Shown here piece after piece: positions 52,644 to 62,217 of a stretch of DNA of 64,000 bases. The notes beneath the pieces were generated by a model that did not search any database, was not told the DNA's origin, and saw only the letters and a list, made by a program, of their open reading frames with translations. Origin of the DNA: Noviluteimonas caseinilytica (GTDB taxonomy: Bacteria > Pseudomonadota > Gammaproteobacteria > Xanthomonadales > Xanthomonadaceae); contig NZ_AP024545.1 of the NCBI RefSeq assembly GCF_018406605.1, positions 2,232,001-2,296,000 of the forward strand, given 5' to 3'. Made by a program: the position numbers and the translations under genes. The first letter of the stretch is position 1; each line of letters starts with the position of its first letter.

Positions 52644-55600
52644 TCAGAAGTCGTACTGGACCATGAAGCGCACCGAGCGCGGCGCTTGGAAGGACGCCGG
52701 TGTCAGGTAGGTGTCCAAGGGCAAGCCCGAAGGATTGTCTTCGGCAATTTCGTTCACTGAGGTCACCTTCTGCGAGTTCAGCACATTGAAGACGTCGACC
52801 TTGAACTGCAGTCCGTGCATCCATGCCGGACGGTATGCAACGTTGATATCCAGGTCGTTCGTCCAGGGCAATCGGCCGGACGTGCCACGCGGGCGGCGCG
52901 CAACTGGTCCGAATCCGCCAGCCGGTGTAGTGCCGCAGCGCGCGAACGAAGAGCCATACGGATGAACTCCGCCGGGGACAAGCCACGGAGTCAGGATGCC
53001 GAAGCAATTGACCGGGCGACCGGACTGCACAAGCACGTTCGCGCCGATGGACCACTCATCGTTGACTTCGAAGTTGCCGAACACCTTCAAGGTATGGCGT
53101 CGGTCATTCGGGAGGTAGCCGTAAGTATCCACAGTGAGTTCGCGATAGTCGAAGTCCTGCGTGATGCCTGTGTTTGCCTGGCCGATGTCCGACTTCACGC
53201 CGCCTTCGGTGTTGCCCTTCGACTTGGCGTAGGTGTACGAACCTTGGAGGAAGAACTTGTCCCAATTGCCGTCGAAGAAGAACTCCACCGCCGAGTACGT
53301 GCGTTTCGCCTTCGGGCTCAATCTGTCGCCCGCGACGTTGACAGGCGTCAAGTTGCCATCGCCATATAGGTCGGTAAGGAACACGGCGTCGTCGCCGGGG
53401 TTGAACAAGCGGCAATATGGGAAGCCAGCGTTCGGCTGTGCGGATGCACGACCAGCCCCGTCAACCCAGTCACCAGTGGTCGGGTTGAATGTGAACCCGG
53501 CGGAATCCAGAATGGCAGTGTAGTCGCAGTTGTCATCGATCGCGGCTTTGAGGTCGCGGTAGATGCCGCGAACACCCAATGTAAAATGTTCACTCAGCGT
53601 CTTTTGCAAGCCGAGGATGTATTCATCCTGATACATCGGCTTCAGATCCTGCGCAGCCACCGTCCGGTTGTTCTTCGCTGAACCGAATTCACCGTTGATA
53701 TAGGAAAAGGGTGTGTTCGGACGGCCGAGCGGCGCGCCGGTGAACGGATCTACTCCGGTGAAGGCAGTAGTGAGACGCTGTTGGAATAGGGACGCGCTTG
53801 CAGCACGCGTGGCGACGTCGGAGGTCAGCGGGAGCGCGTAGCGGCCAGCATTGCCGAAGACCTTGAAGGTCGAGTCTCCGTCTACGTCCCACGAGAAGCC
53901 CAGGCGCGGTCCGAACTGGTTGTCGATCTTGACGAAGGTCTTGCCGAAACCATCGCGGTTGTCAAAGGTATCCCATCGCCCACCGATGTAAGCGACGAAA
54001 TTGTCCGTGACGTTCCAGCTGTCCTGAACATACAGAGCGTGCTGCTTGACTTCGTTCTTCGTCCCCTGGTTGATGACGCGCTCACGCACCTGATCGACCC
54101 CAGAGCGATTCACGGAATAGCGGAACTGGCGCCCGCCTTCGATCGAGGTACCTGCGATCGAGGTGTAATCGTCCTGATCGTAGCCGAAGCGAACCAGGTG
54201 GTCGCCAAGCTGCCATTCGGCATCGACGCGGAACTGATCGCGCGTGTCCTTCGAGTCGGCCCGCGGCAGTGCACCGGCGGTGATATTGCACTGGCTCGCG
54301 TACTCGCCGGTGACCTGCCGCCGCGACAGCGGACGGATGTCGAGGACGACCGGGCAACCGTTGGCGGGTGCATTGAGGCTGCCGCTATAGCGCACGTCCG
54401 TGCCGTCCGCGTACAGCAGGTGCTGGCCGCGCGAGAACTCGCCGTGACCGTAGAGCGCCGATAGCGTGAATGAATCGGTAAGGTAGCCCGTATATTTGAG
54501 GACGTAGTTGGTGCCACCTTGGGTCTGGTACGACGTGCCGCGCTTGTTCAGGCGATTCAGGATGCCGATTGTATTGCTGTAAACATCCGTCTCCGTCTTT
54601 TGCTTGTCGGAAAAGGCCGTGAGCTCAAACAGGTGTTGCTCGGTGATGTTCCAGTCCATCTTCAAGAGCCACGCGGGAGTCTCGACGACCTGGGTGGAGT
54701 TGGTGGGAGACTGGACGATGCCCCAGGCGTCGGCCCCCTGCCGGCGGTAGCTCACCAATCCGTAGGCGAACACCTTGTCCTCGATCAGCGCGCCGCTGGC
54801 CCAGACGCTCCCGACGACGTTGTAGGTCGAGTCCTTGCTGTTGTCCTGGCGAAGCTGGCCCATGGTGCAGACGACGAAAGGTGCAGGACCGCAGGCCAGG
54901 GGATTCGACAGGTAGGTGTTCTTTGTATCTTCGGTGAGCGCCTTGGGCGACCAGAACACATTGCCGCCTGCGTGGAAATCGTTCGTACCACGCTTGGTGA
55001 TCTGGTTGACCACGCCGCCGAGCGAACGGCCGAATTCGGCGCCGTAACCACCAGTCTTGATCTGCTGCTCGGCAATCGCCTCAAAGGGCACGTTCGAGAA
55101 GTTCAGGCTGCGGAACGAGTTGGTGATGTTGAAGCCGTTGACGTAGTACTGGTTTTCGGCGACGGACGAACCGCCGAACGAAGCCAGGTTGCCGAACGCC
55201 GCGTCGCCGCGGACGGTACCCGGCGCCAGCAGCGCGACGCTGGTGGTGTCACGGGCGACCGGGATCTTCGCGATCTGCTCGGACGTCAGGATGGTGGTGG
55301 ACTCGACCGATGAGACGTCGATCGGGTTGACCGCGCCGGAACCGACGACGGTGACCGTGTCCAGCGCCGCAGCGCTGTTGCCGGGGGCCACGAAATCTAC
55401 CGCGGACGCAGTGCCGACGCTCACGTTGACCTGACGAGCATTGTCGCCATTTCGAGTCACGGTGTACCGGCCGATCGGCAGCTGCGAGACGCGGAACGCA
55501 CCGTCGCTATCAACTGTGATCGTGCGCGTGAATCCAGTCGCGGGGTTTGAAACCGTAATCGTGTCGCCCGAGGCCGCGTGGCCGGAAATGGCACCCGCAG

Positions 55601-55694
55601 TATTGGTCTGGGCTTGGGCCACCGTCGCAAGCGCGAACGACAACGAGAGGGCCAGCGCGCACTTGCGCTGGAGGGAAGGTTGGTTCTTGGTCAC
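52644..55694 (-). CDS. Oar-like TonB-dependent receptor
   Basis: A 1016-residue outer-membrane transporter. After a signal peptide (CALALSLSFALATVAQA) lies a carboxypeptidase-regulatory-like beta domain (ITVSNPATGFTRTITVDSDG, residues about 40-100), then a plug domain (ALDTVTVVGSGAVNPIDV...GGVVNQITKRGTNDFHA) and a long beta-barrel ending in RFMVQYDF. The GTG at 55692-55694 has AGGAG five bases upstream and starts MTKNQPSLQRK, typical of xanthomonad Oar proteins. Substrate unknown; relatives take up oligosaccharides, peptides or siderophores. Confidence 0.94.
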   Translation of the reverse strand: MTKNQPSLQRKCALALSLSFALATVAQAQTNTAGAISGHAASGDTITVSNPATGFTRTITVDSDGAFRVSQLPIGRYTVTRNGDNARQVNVSVGTASAVDFVAPGNSAAALDTVTVVGSGAVNPIDVSSVESTTILTSEQIAKIPVARDTTSVALLAPGTVRGDAAFGNLASFGGSSVAENQYYVNGFNITNSFRSLNFSNVPFEAIAEQQIKTGGYGAEFGRSLGGVVNQITKRGTNDFHAGGNVFWSPKALTEDTKNTYLSNPLACGPAPFVVCTMGQLRQDNSKDSTYNVVGSVWASGALIEDKVFAYGLVSYRRQGADAWGIVQSPTNSTQVVETPAWLLKMDWNITEQHLFELTAFSDKQKTETDVYSNTIGILNRLNKRGTSYQTQGGTNYVLKYTGYLTDSFTLSALYGHGEFSRGQHLLYADGTDVRYSGSLNAPANGCPVVLDIRPLSRRQVTGEYASQCNITAGALPRADSKDTRDQFRVDAEWQLGDHLVRFGYDQDDYTSIAGTSIEGGRQFRYSVNRSGVDQVRERVINQGTKNEVKQHALYVQDSWNVTDNFVAYIGGRWDTFDNRDGFGKTFVKIDNQFGPRLGFSWDVDGDSTFKVFGNAGRYALPLTSDVATRAASASLFQQRLTTAFTGVDPFTGAPLGRPNTPFSYINGEFGSAKNNRTVAAQDLKPMYQDEYILGLQKTLSEHFTLGVRGIYRDLKAAIDDNCDYTAILDSAGFTFNPTTGDWVDGAGRASAQPNAGFPYCRLFNPGDDAVFLTDLYGDGNLTPVNVAGDRLSPKAKRTYSAVEFFFDGNWDKFFLQGSYTYAKSKGNTEGGVKSDIGQANTGITQDFDYRELTVDTYGYLPNDRRHTLKVFGNFEVNDEWSIGANVLVQSGRPVNCFGILTPWLVPGGVHPYGSSFARCGTTPAGGFGPVARRPRGTSGRLPWTNDLDINVAYRPAWMHGLQFKVDVFNVLNSQKVTSVNEIAEDNPSGLPLDTYLTPASFQAPRSVRFMVQYDF

Positions 55695-55946
55695 AGCAAC
55701 TCCTGCATGGAATTGGAAGACCCTTGGGCAACAAGGGGAAGTACTGTGCACTTCGTCGGCAATCATTAATTTTTCGTCAGGACGCTTGATGTCCGATTTC
55801 GTGCGTGCAGGGCAATGCCATTTCAGTGCGACGTGCTGGCGCATTGCGCGGCAAGGCCAATCGGTGCCGGTGGAGCAAGTCCATTCGCGATGCGCGGGAC
55901 GACGCAGCGCCCTAGGCTTGGCGCTGGATTGTTCAGGATTCGATGG

Positions 55947-56576
55947 ATGCGAACTCCGTTCCGCGGCCGACAAGCGCTGTGCAGGTGCATTTCGTCGGTC
56001 GATGTCGCCATGGTGGGAATCGGTTGTTTCGTTGTGGTCGCAGCTGCGTTGCACGGCCTGCGCAGCGACCTCGACTGGTCGGTTACGCCACTGAGCTTCT
56101 ACCTTGTGGGCGCGCACGGTGCCTGGCTCAAGGCCGCATACCTCGGGTTGGCACTGTCGATCGCGATCATCGGCGTGCGATTCCGCACGGCGATGCAAGC
56201 GGGGAGAGGCAGTTCGCTGGCCCCGTGGCTGTTCGGCATCGCCGCGCTCGCACTGGCCGTGACGGCCCTGGCCGAAACACACATCTCGGGCCATCCATGG
56301 ACGCTCCCCGGTCGCGTGCATGCCGTCGCAGCGCCCATGGCCTTCCTGGCGGTGACGCTGGCGATGGTGATGCAATCCTGGCGCATGCGAAGCGATCCGC
56401 ACTGGCTGCATCGCTATCCCCTCGCGTTCGCGCTAGCCCTGGTGTGTTTCGCCGGACTCTGGCTCCACGCGTTCGGGCTGGATTGGCCCCGCGGCGTGTC
56501 GCAGCGGTGCCTGATCCTCCTCATCGTCGCCTGGCTCGCGATCGCGGGCAGGTGGCTGCGCTGTACCGCTCCCTAG
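55947..56576 (+). CDS. DUF998 membrane protein
   Basis: A 209-residue membrane protein with about six hydrophobic helices. The family signature HGLRSDLDWSVTPLSFYLVG follows the first helix. It belongs to DUF998, bacterial proteins distantly like cytochrome b561-type transmembrane bundles. An ATG at 56010 would remove the first 21 residues. It is divergent from the receptor gene across a 250-base AT-richer spacer that should hold both promoters. Confidence 0.8.
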   Translation: MRTPFRGRQALCRCISSVDVAMVGIGCFVVVAAALHGLRSDLDWSVTPLSFYLVGAHGAWLKAAYLGLALSIAIIGVRFRTAMQAGRGSSLAPWLFGIAALALAVTALAETHISGHPWTLPGRVHAVAAPMAFLAVTLAMVMQSWRMRSDPHWLHRYPLAFALALVCFAGLWLHAFGLDWPRGVSQRCLILLIVAWLAIAGRWLRCTAP

Positions 56577-56613
56577 CACCTCCGTTCCCCAACTACCAAC
56601 AGGTACTGACTCC

Positions 56614-57561
56614 ATGCAACTTCGGAATACCAAGTTCGCGCGCCGGCTGAAGAGTGCAACCTTGATTCTCGTCCTCACGGTTGGCGTCGGGTTCGGCGCG
56701 GTGCAGCACCTCCACGCGCAATCCATCGATTGGTGGAAGCCAACCGCGACCCAACGCATTGCATTGCACTGGGTCCTCGAAGGAGCGCTGGACGTCACCA
56801 GTCCGACGCAAATGGGGCTGCGAGACATGAATGGAAATGCGCTGCCGGAACCGAACGTGTACGACATCGACGGGGAAATGAACTCCGCCGCCACCGTCGC
56901 CTACCTTCACGGCAAGGGGAAGAAGGTCATCTGCTACTTCGACGCGGGCGTGTACGAGTCCTATCGCACCGATGCCTATCGCTTCCAGGCGCTGTCGCCC
57001 CGGATCTGGGGTAACGCGGATGAGGGCTGGAACGACTCGTTCTGGCTCGATGTTCGCCGCGTGGACGAGCTCGAGCCGATCATGAAAGCGCGCATGCAGG
57101 TCTGCAAAGACAAGGGCTTCGATGCCATCGAACCCGACGAGATCGATGGTTGGGAGAACGACACCGGCTTTCCGATCACCTACCAGGACCAGTTGAACTA
57201 CAACAAGGCGTTGGCGCGGTGGGCGCACGAGCTTGGCCTTTCCATCGGCCAGAAGGGCGACCTCATCCAGGTGCGCGACCTGGTCGATGACTTCGACTGG
57301 ACGTTGAACGAAGAGTGCTTCCAGTACAACGAGTGCACGAACCCGTACGACCCCTATCTCGACGACGAGGTGCCCGGCCTGCAGCTGTATGTGCAACGGA
57401 ACAAGGCCGTGTTCATCGCGGAGTACAAGGGCTACACGAGCACGAAGTGGAACAGCATCTGCACCAATTCCACGAAGAACCGGTTCAACACGACGCGATT
57501 CAAGCTGGGCTTGCGGAACAACGGCGGGCGCATGCCGTGTTCAACGGCCGTTGGCTGGTGA
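56614..57561 (+). CDS. GH114-type exported glycosidase
   Basis: A 315-residue exported protein with an N-terminal signal or anchor (LILVLTVGVGFGAV). The conserved sequence KKVICYFDAGVYESYRTDAY and KGFDAIEPDEIDGW matches family 114 (endo-alpha-1,4-polygalactosaminidase, TM1410-like), where the Asp/Glu residues in EPDEID are implicated in catalysis. A Trp-rich start (IDWWKPTATQRIALHWVLEG) is typical. Possible role in attacking galactosaminogalactan or own exopolysaccharide. Confidence 0.88.
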   Translation: MQLRNTKFARRLKSATLILVLTVGVGFGAVQHLHAQSIDWWKPTATQRIALHWVLEGALDVTSPTQMGLRDMNGNALPEPNVYDIDGEMNSAATVAYLHGKGKKVICYFDAGVYESYRTDAYRFQALSPRIWGNADEGWNDSFWLDVRRVDELEPIMKARMQVCKDKGFDAIEPDEIDGWENDTGFPITYQDQLNYNKALARWAHELGLSIGQKGDLIQVRDLVDDFDWTLNEECFQYNECTNPYDPYLDDEVPGLQLYVQRNKAVFIAEYKGYTSTKWNSICTNSTKNRFNTTRFKLGLRNNGGRMPCSTAVGW

Positions 57562-57669
57562 AATCGCGGGCGCGGGTCCAAATCCTGCGCCTTGCGGGCG
57601 TGCCAATCGCGTCGCAAGCGGCGCGATTGGCACTACGCTTCGTCACTTCAAGGAAGCGGAGCGGGACTG

Positions 57670-58740
57670 ATGCGCTGGCTGCATCGTGTGCGATTAGTTG
57701 CAGGTTGCGTGGCACTGGCGATGCTCTTCGCCGTTGCACCAGCGTCGGCGCGCTTCCTGCCGAACGTGCCATCGGAATTCGAAGCCTCGCTGGTCATCGG
57801 CGGCATCCGGCAGCACGTACTCGTGCGCGGGCCGGCCAATGCGCCGTTGCTCGTGATCGTGCACGGCGGTCCGGGCGTCAACGAGAATCCGCTTTACCGG
57901 CAGTACGTCCCCCAACTGGAAAGCGCGTACCAGGTGGTCTACTGGGAGCAGCGCGGCACCGGGCGGTCCCTGCCGCCGGGCATGCCGCGGCAGACGCTCG
58001 ACATCCCGCAGTTCGTCTCCGACCTGGGCGAACTCGTGTCTCTTCTCACGCGCAAGTACAAGCAGGACAAGGTGGTCCTGCTGGCGCATTCTTGGGGCAC
58101 GATTCCCGCGGCGCTCTACGTGCGCGAACATCCGGAGCGCATCGCGGCGTACGTGGCGATCGGGCCGATGGTCGACGTCCCGGCGTCCGAGCGCGAGGGC
58201 TGGCAATGGGCCCGGGATTCCGCGGTCGCCGCGGGGGACGCGAAGGCGCTCAAGGCCTTGGATCGCATCGGACCGCCGCCCCACGATGTCGACGCGATGC
58301 TGGTCTCGCGCAAGTGGGTCGAGCGCTTCGGTGGCGCGTTCCACCAGCCGATGCGCACTCGCACGCTCCTGTTCACCGCGATGAAGGACAACAAGATCGG
58401 CATCCCCGACCTGGTCTTGTTCGGTCGCGGGAACCACGTCTCGCTAGATGCCCTCTGGCCCGGAATCCGCGACTTCCGATTGCCGGTGCAGGGGCCTTGG
58501 GACATGCCGGTGGCGTTCCTGCTGGGCGACCACGACCACGTCACCTCGACTGCAGTGGCGCGCACGTATTTCGACGCGATGGATGCGCCCTGCAAGCGCT
58601 GGGTCGCATTCCCGGGGTCCGCGCACAACCCGCCGTACGAGGAACCCGAGTCCTTCGCACGCTTCATGTTGGAGCAGTTGCCGGGATGGACTCGCGATTG
58701 CACTGCTTCCCAGGCGGGTGCGCCGCAGGAAACCCGCTGA
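57670..58740 (+). CDS. Exported proline-iminopeptidase-like alpha/beta hydrolase
   Basis: A 356-residue hydrolase with a signal peptide (VAGCVALAMLFAVAPASA). Motifs: VIVHGGPGVNENPLY (HGGPG oxyanion box), WEQRGTGRS, nucleophile elbow LLAHSWGTIPA, Asp in LGDHDHVTS and His in GSAHNPPYEEPE. The HGGPG and WEQRGTGRS blocks are those of S33 peptidases, but substrates could be esters. The ATG at 57670 begins MRWLHRVR directly before the signal core. Followed one base later by the SRPBCC gene. Confidence 0.87.
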   Translation: MRWLHRVRLVAGCVALAMLFAVAPASARFLPNVPSEFEASLVIGGIRQHVLVRGPANAPLLVIVHGGPGVNENPLYRQYVPQLESAYQVVYWEQRGTGRSLPPGMPRQTLDIPQFVSDLGELVSLLTRKYKQDKVVLLAHSWGTIPAALYVREHPERIAAYVAIGPMVDVPASEREGWQWARDSAVAAGDAKALKALDRIGPPPHDVDAMLVSRKWVERFGGAFHQPMRTRTLLFTAMKDNKIGIPDLVLFGRGNHVSLDALWPGIRDFRLPVQGPWDMPVAFLLGDHDHVTSTAVARTYFDAMDAPCKRWVAFPGSAHNPPYEEPESFARFMLEQLPGWTRDCTASQAGAPQETR

Positions 58741-58741
58741 C

Positions 58742-59209
58742 ATGCGCCATCACACCGTGACCGAACACGTGCGCGTCCCGATACTCGTCGCGTGGCAGGT
58801 GCTGTCGGACGTGCGGGCCTGGCCCGAGTGGACACAGACCATGGAGTCGGTAGACCTGGAGGTTGGTACGCACCTGGTCGTGGGGGCGCGCGTGCGCATC
58901 AGGCAGCCCCACCTCCGGCCGGCGACGTGGACGGTGACGTCATGCACGCCGGGATGCGATTTCACTTGGGAATCGCGGTATCCCGGCGTGCGCGTGCGTG
59001 CGATGCACCGACTCGATCCGACGTCGGATGGGTGCACGCTGCGCCAGGACGTGCACTTTGAAGGACTGCTTGGGGGCCTCGTGGCGCGCAGGCTGGGGCG
59101 GCTCACGCGCGAGTACATGCAGGAGGAAGCCGAAGGCTTCCGCCGGCGCTGCGTGTTGCTGCACGCGCGAGGTCAGACCGCGGCGATCGCCGAGCGCGAA
59201 TTCGCCTGA
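58742..59209 (+). CDS. SRPBCC family polyketide-cyclase-like protein
   Basis: A 155-residue helix-grip protein: VTEHVRVPILVAWQVLSDVRAWPEWTQTMESV at the start and VHFEGLLGGLVARRLGRLTREY at the C-terminal helix. These fit the polyketide cyclase/dehydrase branch. It is next to the S33-like hydrolase gene and probably co-transcribed with it. Ligand unknown. Confidence 0.85.
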   Translation: MRHHTVTEHVRVPILVAWQVLSDVRAWPEWTQTMESVDLEVGTHLVVGARVRIRQPHLRPATWTVTSCTPGCDFTWESRYPGVRVRAMHRLDPTSDGCTLRQDVHFEGLLGGLVARRLGRLTREYMQEEAEGFRRRCVLLHARGQTAAIAEREFA

Positions 59210-59213
59210 CGAT

Positions 59214-59987
59214 TCAGGTTGTCTGGAACAGGAGTTGCACGTTCCGGAAGTCGCTCCGTTCGGCGGCCGTGCGTTCGATCCAGAAGTAGAACGTGCCCCA
59301 GTCGGTCCAGGGCAGCAGGCGATCGTCCTCGCCATCTACCTGGAGCAGAAGACACCAGTCGTCGGGCGGCGATTGCATCGTGCCGAACTTCGCGTTCGTG
59401 CGCTCTGCGCAGAGTCGCTCCATGTCGTCGTACTGGACAACCGCAGGATAGCCGCCCACCTGGTGGCGCAACTGTCCGCCGAAGCGCGCATTGAGCAACG
59501 CTTCGTAGTCTCCGATGTGTTCACGGTAGCTGGTGAAGGGACCCGCTTCGCGCTCGAGGCGTTCTCGAGACGGCAAGGAGGCGAACGCTCGCGCCACCAA
59601 GGGGCGGATACGGGTGTCATCAGGTGTTGCTTCGGATGCCCCGGTCCCCGGCTGCGGCGCATGCAGCACGCAACAAGGCAGCGTGCCGTCCTCACCGTCG
59701 GTCTCGGGGTTGCAGAAGAACAGCAGCTGGCCTTCTTGCGGCAACCAGGGCAACACGCCCAGCGCGGCGATTTCGTCGAGGTCGAGGGTGCCGAGGCACA
59801 CCATCGGCACGCCGGCGTCGACGGGCCAAGGCGTGTCGGGCGGCAGTGGGGGGCGCCCGCCGAGGCGACTCCGCCCTTGCGGTGGCTCGGCGGAGCGAAG
59901 ATGGACGGCCAGCCGCGCCTGGCGGTCGGCCAGCGCTTCGAGCTGGGGGAGCGAGAGGGGCTTGCGTCGCCGGAACCAACCGAACAT
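59214..59987 (-). CDS. DUF1963 (YwqG-type) protein
   Basis: A 257-residue protein with the YwqG/DUF1963 pattern: SRLGGRPPLPPDTPWPVDAG, GQLLFFCNPETDGEDG and the C-terminal WGTFYFWI. Members are putative RNase-inhibitor-like or toxin-related proteins whose activity is not settled. The ATG at 59985-59987 begins MFGWFRRRKPLSLPQLEAL. Convergent with the SRPBCC gene, four bases apart. Confidence 0.87.
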   Translation of the reverse strand: MFGWFRRRKPLSLPQLEALADRQARLAVHLRSAEPPQGRSRLGGRPPLPPDTPWPVDAGVPMVCLGTLDLDEIAALGVLPWLPQEGQLLFFCNPETDGEDGTLPCCVLHAPQPGTGASEATPDDTRIRPLVARAFASLPSRERLEREAGPFTSYREHIGDYEALLNARFGGQLRHQVGGYPAVVQYDDMERLCAERTNAKFGTMQSPPDDWCLLLQVDGEDDRLLPWTDWGTFYFWIERTAAERSDFRNVQLLFQTT

Positions 59988-60146
59988 GGCGTCGATTCGA
60001 GGTTGGGAGGCGTCACGATACTCGGCGCGCATCGATCCCGAAAGGAGCAACCAAGCGCGATGGCCCCGTGGATTCGCGCCGGGATTGGCCATGGTCGCAG
60101 GTCGATGCCTGCGGATACTGGCCCCTCCAACCGGGAGCCAACTTCG

Positions 60147-60611
60147 ATGGGCGCACGCAGATCTCCGTTGCCATGGGTCGTGTCCGCCGGATTGCTCGCC
60201 GGCGCGTTCGATATCGCCTATGCGATCGGGCTCGTCCTCTCGCAGGGTCGCTCGCCCGCGCGCATGCTGCAGGCAATCGCCAGTGGCGTACTGGGCAAGC
60301 CGGCGTTCGAAGGCGGGCTTCCCATCGCAGCGTTCGGCCTGGCTTGCCACCTGGCGATCGCCGTCGGCATGGCGTTCGTCTACTACGCGGCGGCGCAGCG
60401 CTGGCGCTTCCTCGTCGAGCACATCGTCGCGTCCGCCGCGGCCTTCGGCGTCGGGAGCTGGATGGCGATGCAGTACGTCATCGTGCCCGCGTCCGCGGCG
60501 CCTTTCGTGCTTCCGGCGGATCCGGCATCGATTGCGCGCTCGCTGTTCGCGCACGTCGTGCTCGTCGGGTTGCCTATCGCGTGGATCGTCCGACGCGCCC
60601 TTCGCGGTTAA
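60147..60611 (+). CDS. Four-helix membrane protein
   Basis: A 154-residue integral membrane protein with about four helices (WVVSAGLLAGAFDIAYAIGL, FGLACHLAIAVGMAFVYY, HIVASAAAFGVGSWMAM and HVVLVGLPIAWIV). Similar proteins in relatives are annotated only as hypothetical membrane proteins. The ATG at 60147 is supported by GGGAG ten bases upstream. Confidence 0.75.
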   Translation: MGARRSPLPWVVSAGLLAGAFDIAYAIGLVLSQGRSPARMLQAIASGVLGKPAFEGGLPIAAFGLACHLAIAVGMAFVYYAAAQRWRFLVEHIVASAAAFGVGSWMAMQYVIVPASAAPFVLPADPASIARSLFAHVVLVGLPIAWIVRRALRG

Positions 60612-60620
60612 GCCGCTTTT

Positions 60621-61490
60621 TCAGTCCCACTGGAATACCCGGTCGGGATCCAGGGCAAACCACCCGCGACCAGACAGAAGCAACTCCGCCTTGAACAAGC
60701 GCAGGTTGTGGCGACGGGAAAGGTACAGTCCCATCGCGCCCGGCTTCCGGATGGCAAGCACCTTCTGCTGAAGCGTGTCCAGCCAGACGAGCCATGCCGG
60801 GTGGCTGATCAGCCCCCTTCGACGCAGGGAGACGGCGGCGGCGGCGAGTCGCTCGGCTTCGCCGTGCACATAGAAGACCTGCTCCTCGGGAACAACCTGG
60901 GAAGCCAGTGGTGTCAGCAGTCTCCGCAGCAGATCCGCATCGACATTGGGATCGCTCGCAAGGGTGGCGATCAGGTCGGCCCCATGGGCGACGGAATGAT
61001 GCCAACCCGTGGTCTCGTCGAATCCCCGGTAGTCATCCACGCTCCCCATGAAGCTCCCCGCACTCGCGACCACGCGTGCACGCTCGCGCTCCGTCATCCA
61101 CGCCGCGCGAGCGTCGCGCCGCACCAGTTCGGCCAGCGTCAGGATTGCGAAAGAGCGCGCCAGCGAGTTGCCGTCGGATTCCTCGGCAATCGGCATCAAA
61201 TCGCCCAGCAACCCACGCAACAGGTCCGGGCTCGCTTTGCTGGATGATGCGAAGAGTGCGAGCGCGCGATAGGCGACGTCGTCGCGCAAGGCCGGATCAG
61301 GATCGCCGAGGCACGCGACCAGCGCGCGAAGGTCAACAGACAGGATGTTCTGGGTCCCATCGCGCACCTTGGTGGCTGACGGGGCAGCGGAAGCCTGGCA
61401 GGCGCCGTCGAACGCGGGCGCTGCTTGCGGCCAGAGAAGCGGAAGGAGAATGACGAGCGGCAGGGCCCGACCCCACGGGGAATGGGTCAT
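60621..61490 (-). CDS. Exported DUF2785 protein
   Basis: A 289-residue exported protein. The signal peptide is RALPLVILLPLLWPQAAPAFD. The helical body with YRGFDETTGWHHSVAHGADL is the DUF2785 hallmark, and the long C-terminal LYLSRRHNLRLFKAELLLSG also fits. Function unknown. The ATG at 61488-61490 places the signal peptide at the N terminus. Confidence 0.82.
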   Translation of the reverse strand: MTHSPWGRALPLVILLPLLWPQAAPAFDGACQASAAPSATKVRDGTQNILSVDLRALVACLGDPDPALRDDVAYRALALFASSSKASPDLLRGLLGDLMPIAEESDGNSLARSFAILTLAELVRRDARAAWMTERERARVVASAGSFMGSVDDYRGFDETTGWHHSVAHGADLIATLASDPNVDADLLRRLLTPLASQVVPEEQVFYVHGEAERLAAAAVSLRRRGLISHPAWLVWLDTLQQKVLAIRKPGAMGLYLSRRHNLRLFKAELLLSGRGWFALDPDRVFQWD

Positions 61491-61555
61491 GGGTGACTGG
61501 GTCGCGTATGCAGCGTCAGGACCGGGCATGCAATTACAAGGATACGCATGGAGGA

Positions 61556-62029
61556 TCAATCCTTGCAGGCAGCGAATCCGCGCCTGAATGCAGCGCTGGC
61601 GTTCGCCGGCAAGCCGCTCGAGGCGCGGGCGGCCGAGCAGCCTTGTTCGAAGGTCTCGGGCGCTGCGGACTCCGGCGCATCGGTGCTACGACGCTGCCGC
61701 GCCGACCACATAAAAGCCCCTGCCAGCAGAGCTGCTGCCGCAATCGCTGAATTGCGCTCTGCAACGCGCGAATGACGCGGCGCGCCGACCAGGAAGGTCG
61801 CACGGCAGCCCCCCGTCACCCAGATGCCGTTGCGGTCGAATCCCCAAGTCGAACCCTGCACGCAGGCGGCGCGACTGTGCTGCTGTTGAAGGAAGGCGCC
61901 GCCGCTGGCATCGATTGGGCAATGCGCAAGGGTTGCATCGCTGGATGCGCAATCGATCACTTGCTGCGCAAAGCACGGCGATGAGCACATGGCTGCAACC
62001 AGAAAGGCAGCCGGTAGACGGATTTTCAT
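61556..62029 (-). CDS. DUF3011-like exported protein
   Basis: A 157-residue protein with a signal peptide (KIRLPAAFLVAAMCSSPCFA). The motif VQGSTWGFDRNGIWVTGGCRATF resembles DUF3011 repeats (WGYDRxGIWVxxGCRAxF), which come in several copies in lectin-like xanthomonad proteins; only one clear copy is present. A hydrophobic helix (SAIAAAALLAGAFMW) follows. Function unknown. Confidence 0.7.
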   Translation of the reverse strand: MKIRLPAAFLVAAMCSSPCFAQQVIDCASSDATLAHCPIDASGGAFLQQQHSRAACVQGSTWGFDRNGIWVTGGCRATFLVGAPRHSRVAERNSAIAAAALLAGAFMWSARQRRSTDAPESAAPETFEQGCSAARASSGLPANASAAFRRGFAACKD

Positions 62030-62217
62030 TCTTTGCAACCAGGTTGTCCGCGCGCCGACGCGTGCAGGGAAAAGGCGCTAAGAAGCTAGTCGTCCCCCAT
62101 TTCAGCAATGAGGCCAATTGCAATGCTGCAGGCCGGTCCATTGGCCCCAAGCAAGCGAGCCGGCTCACGTAGTTTCCTGCGCCAACTCATAGGCGCCAAC
62201 GGGTTCGCAGGATGCCG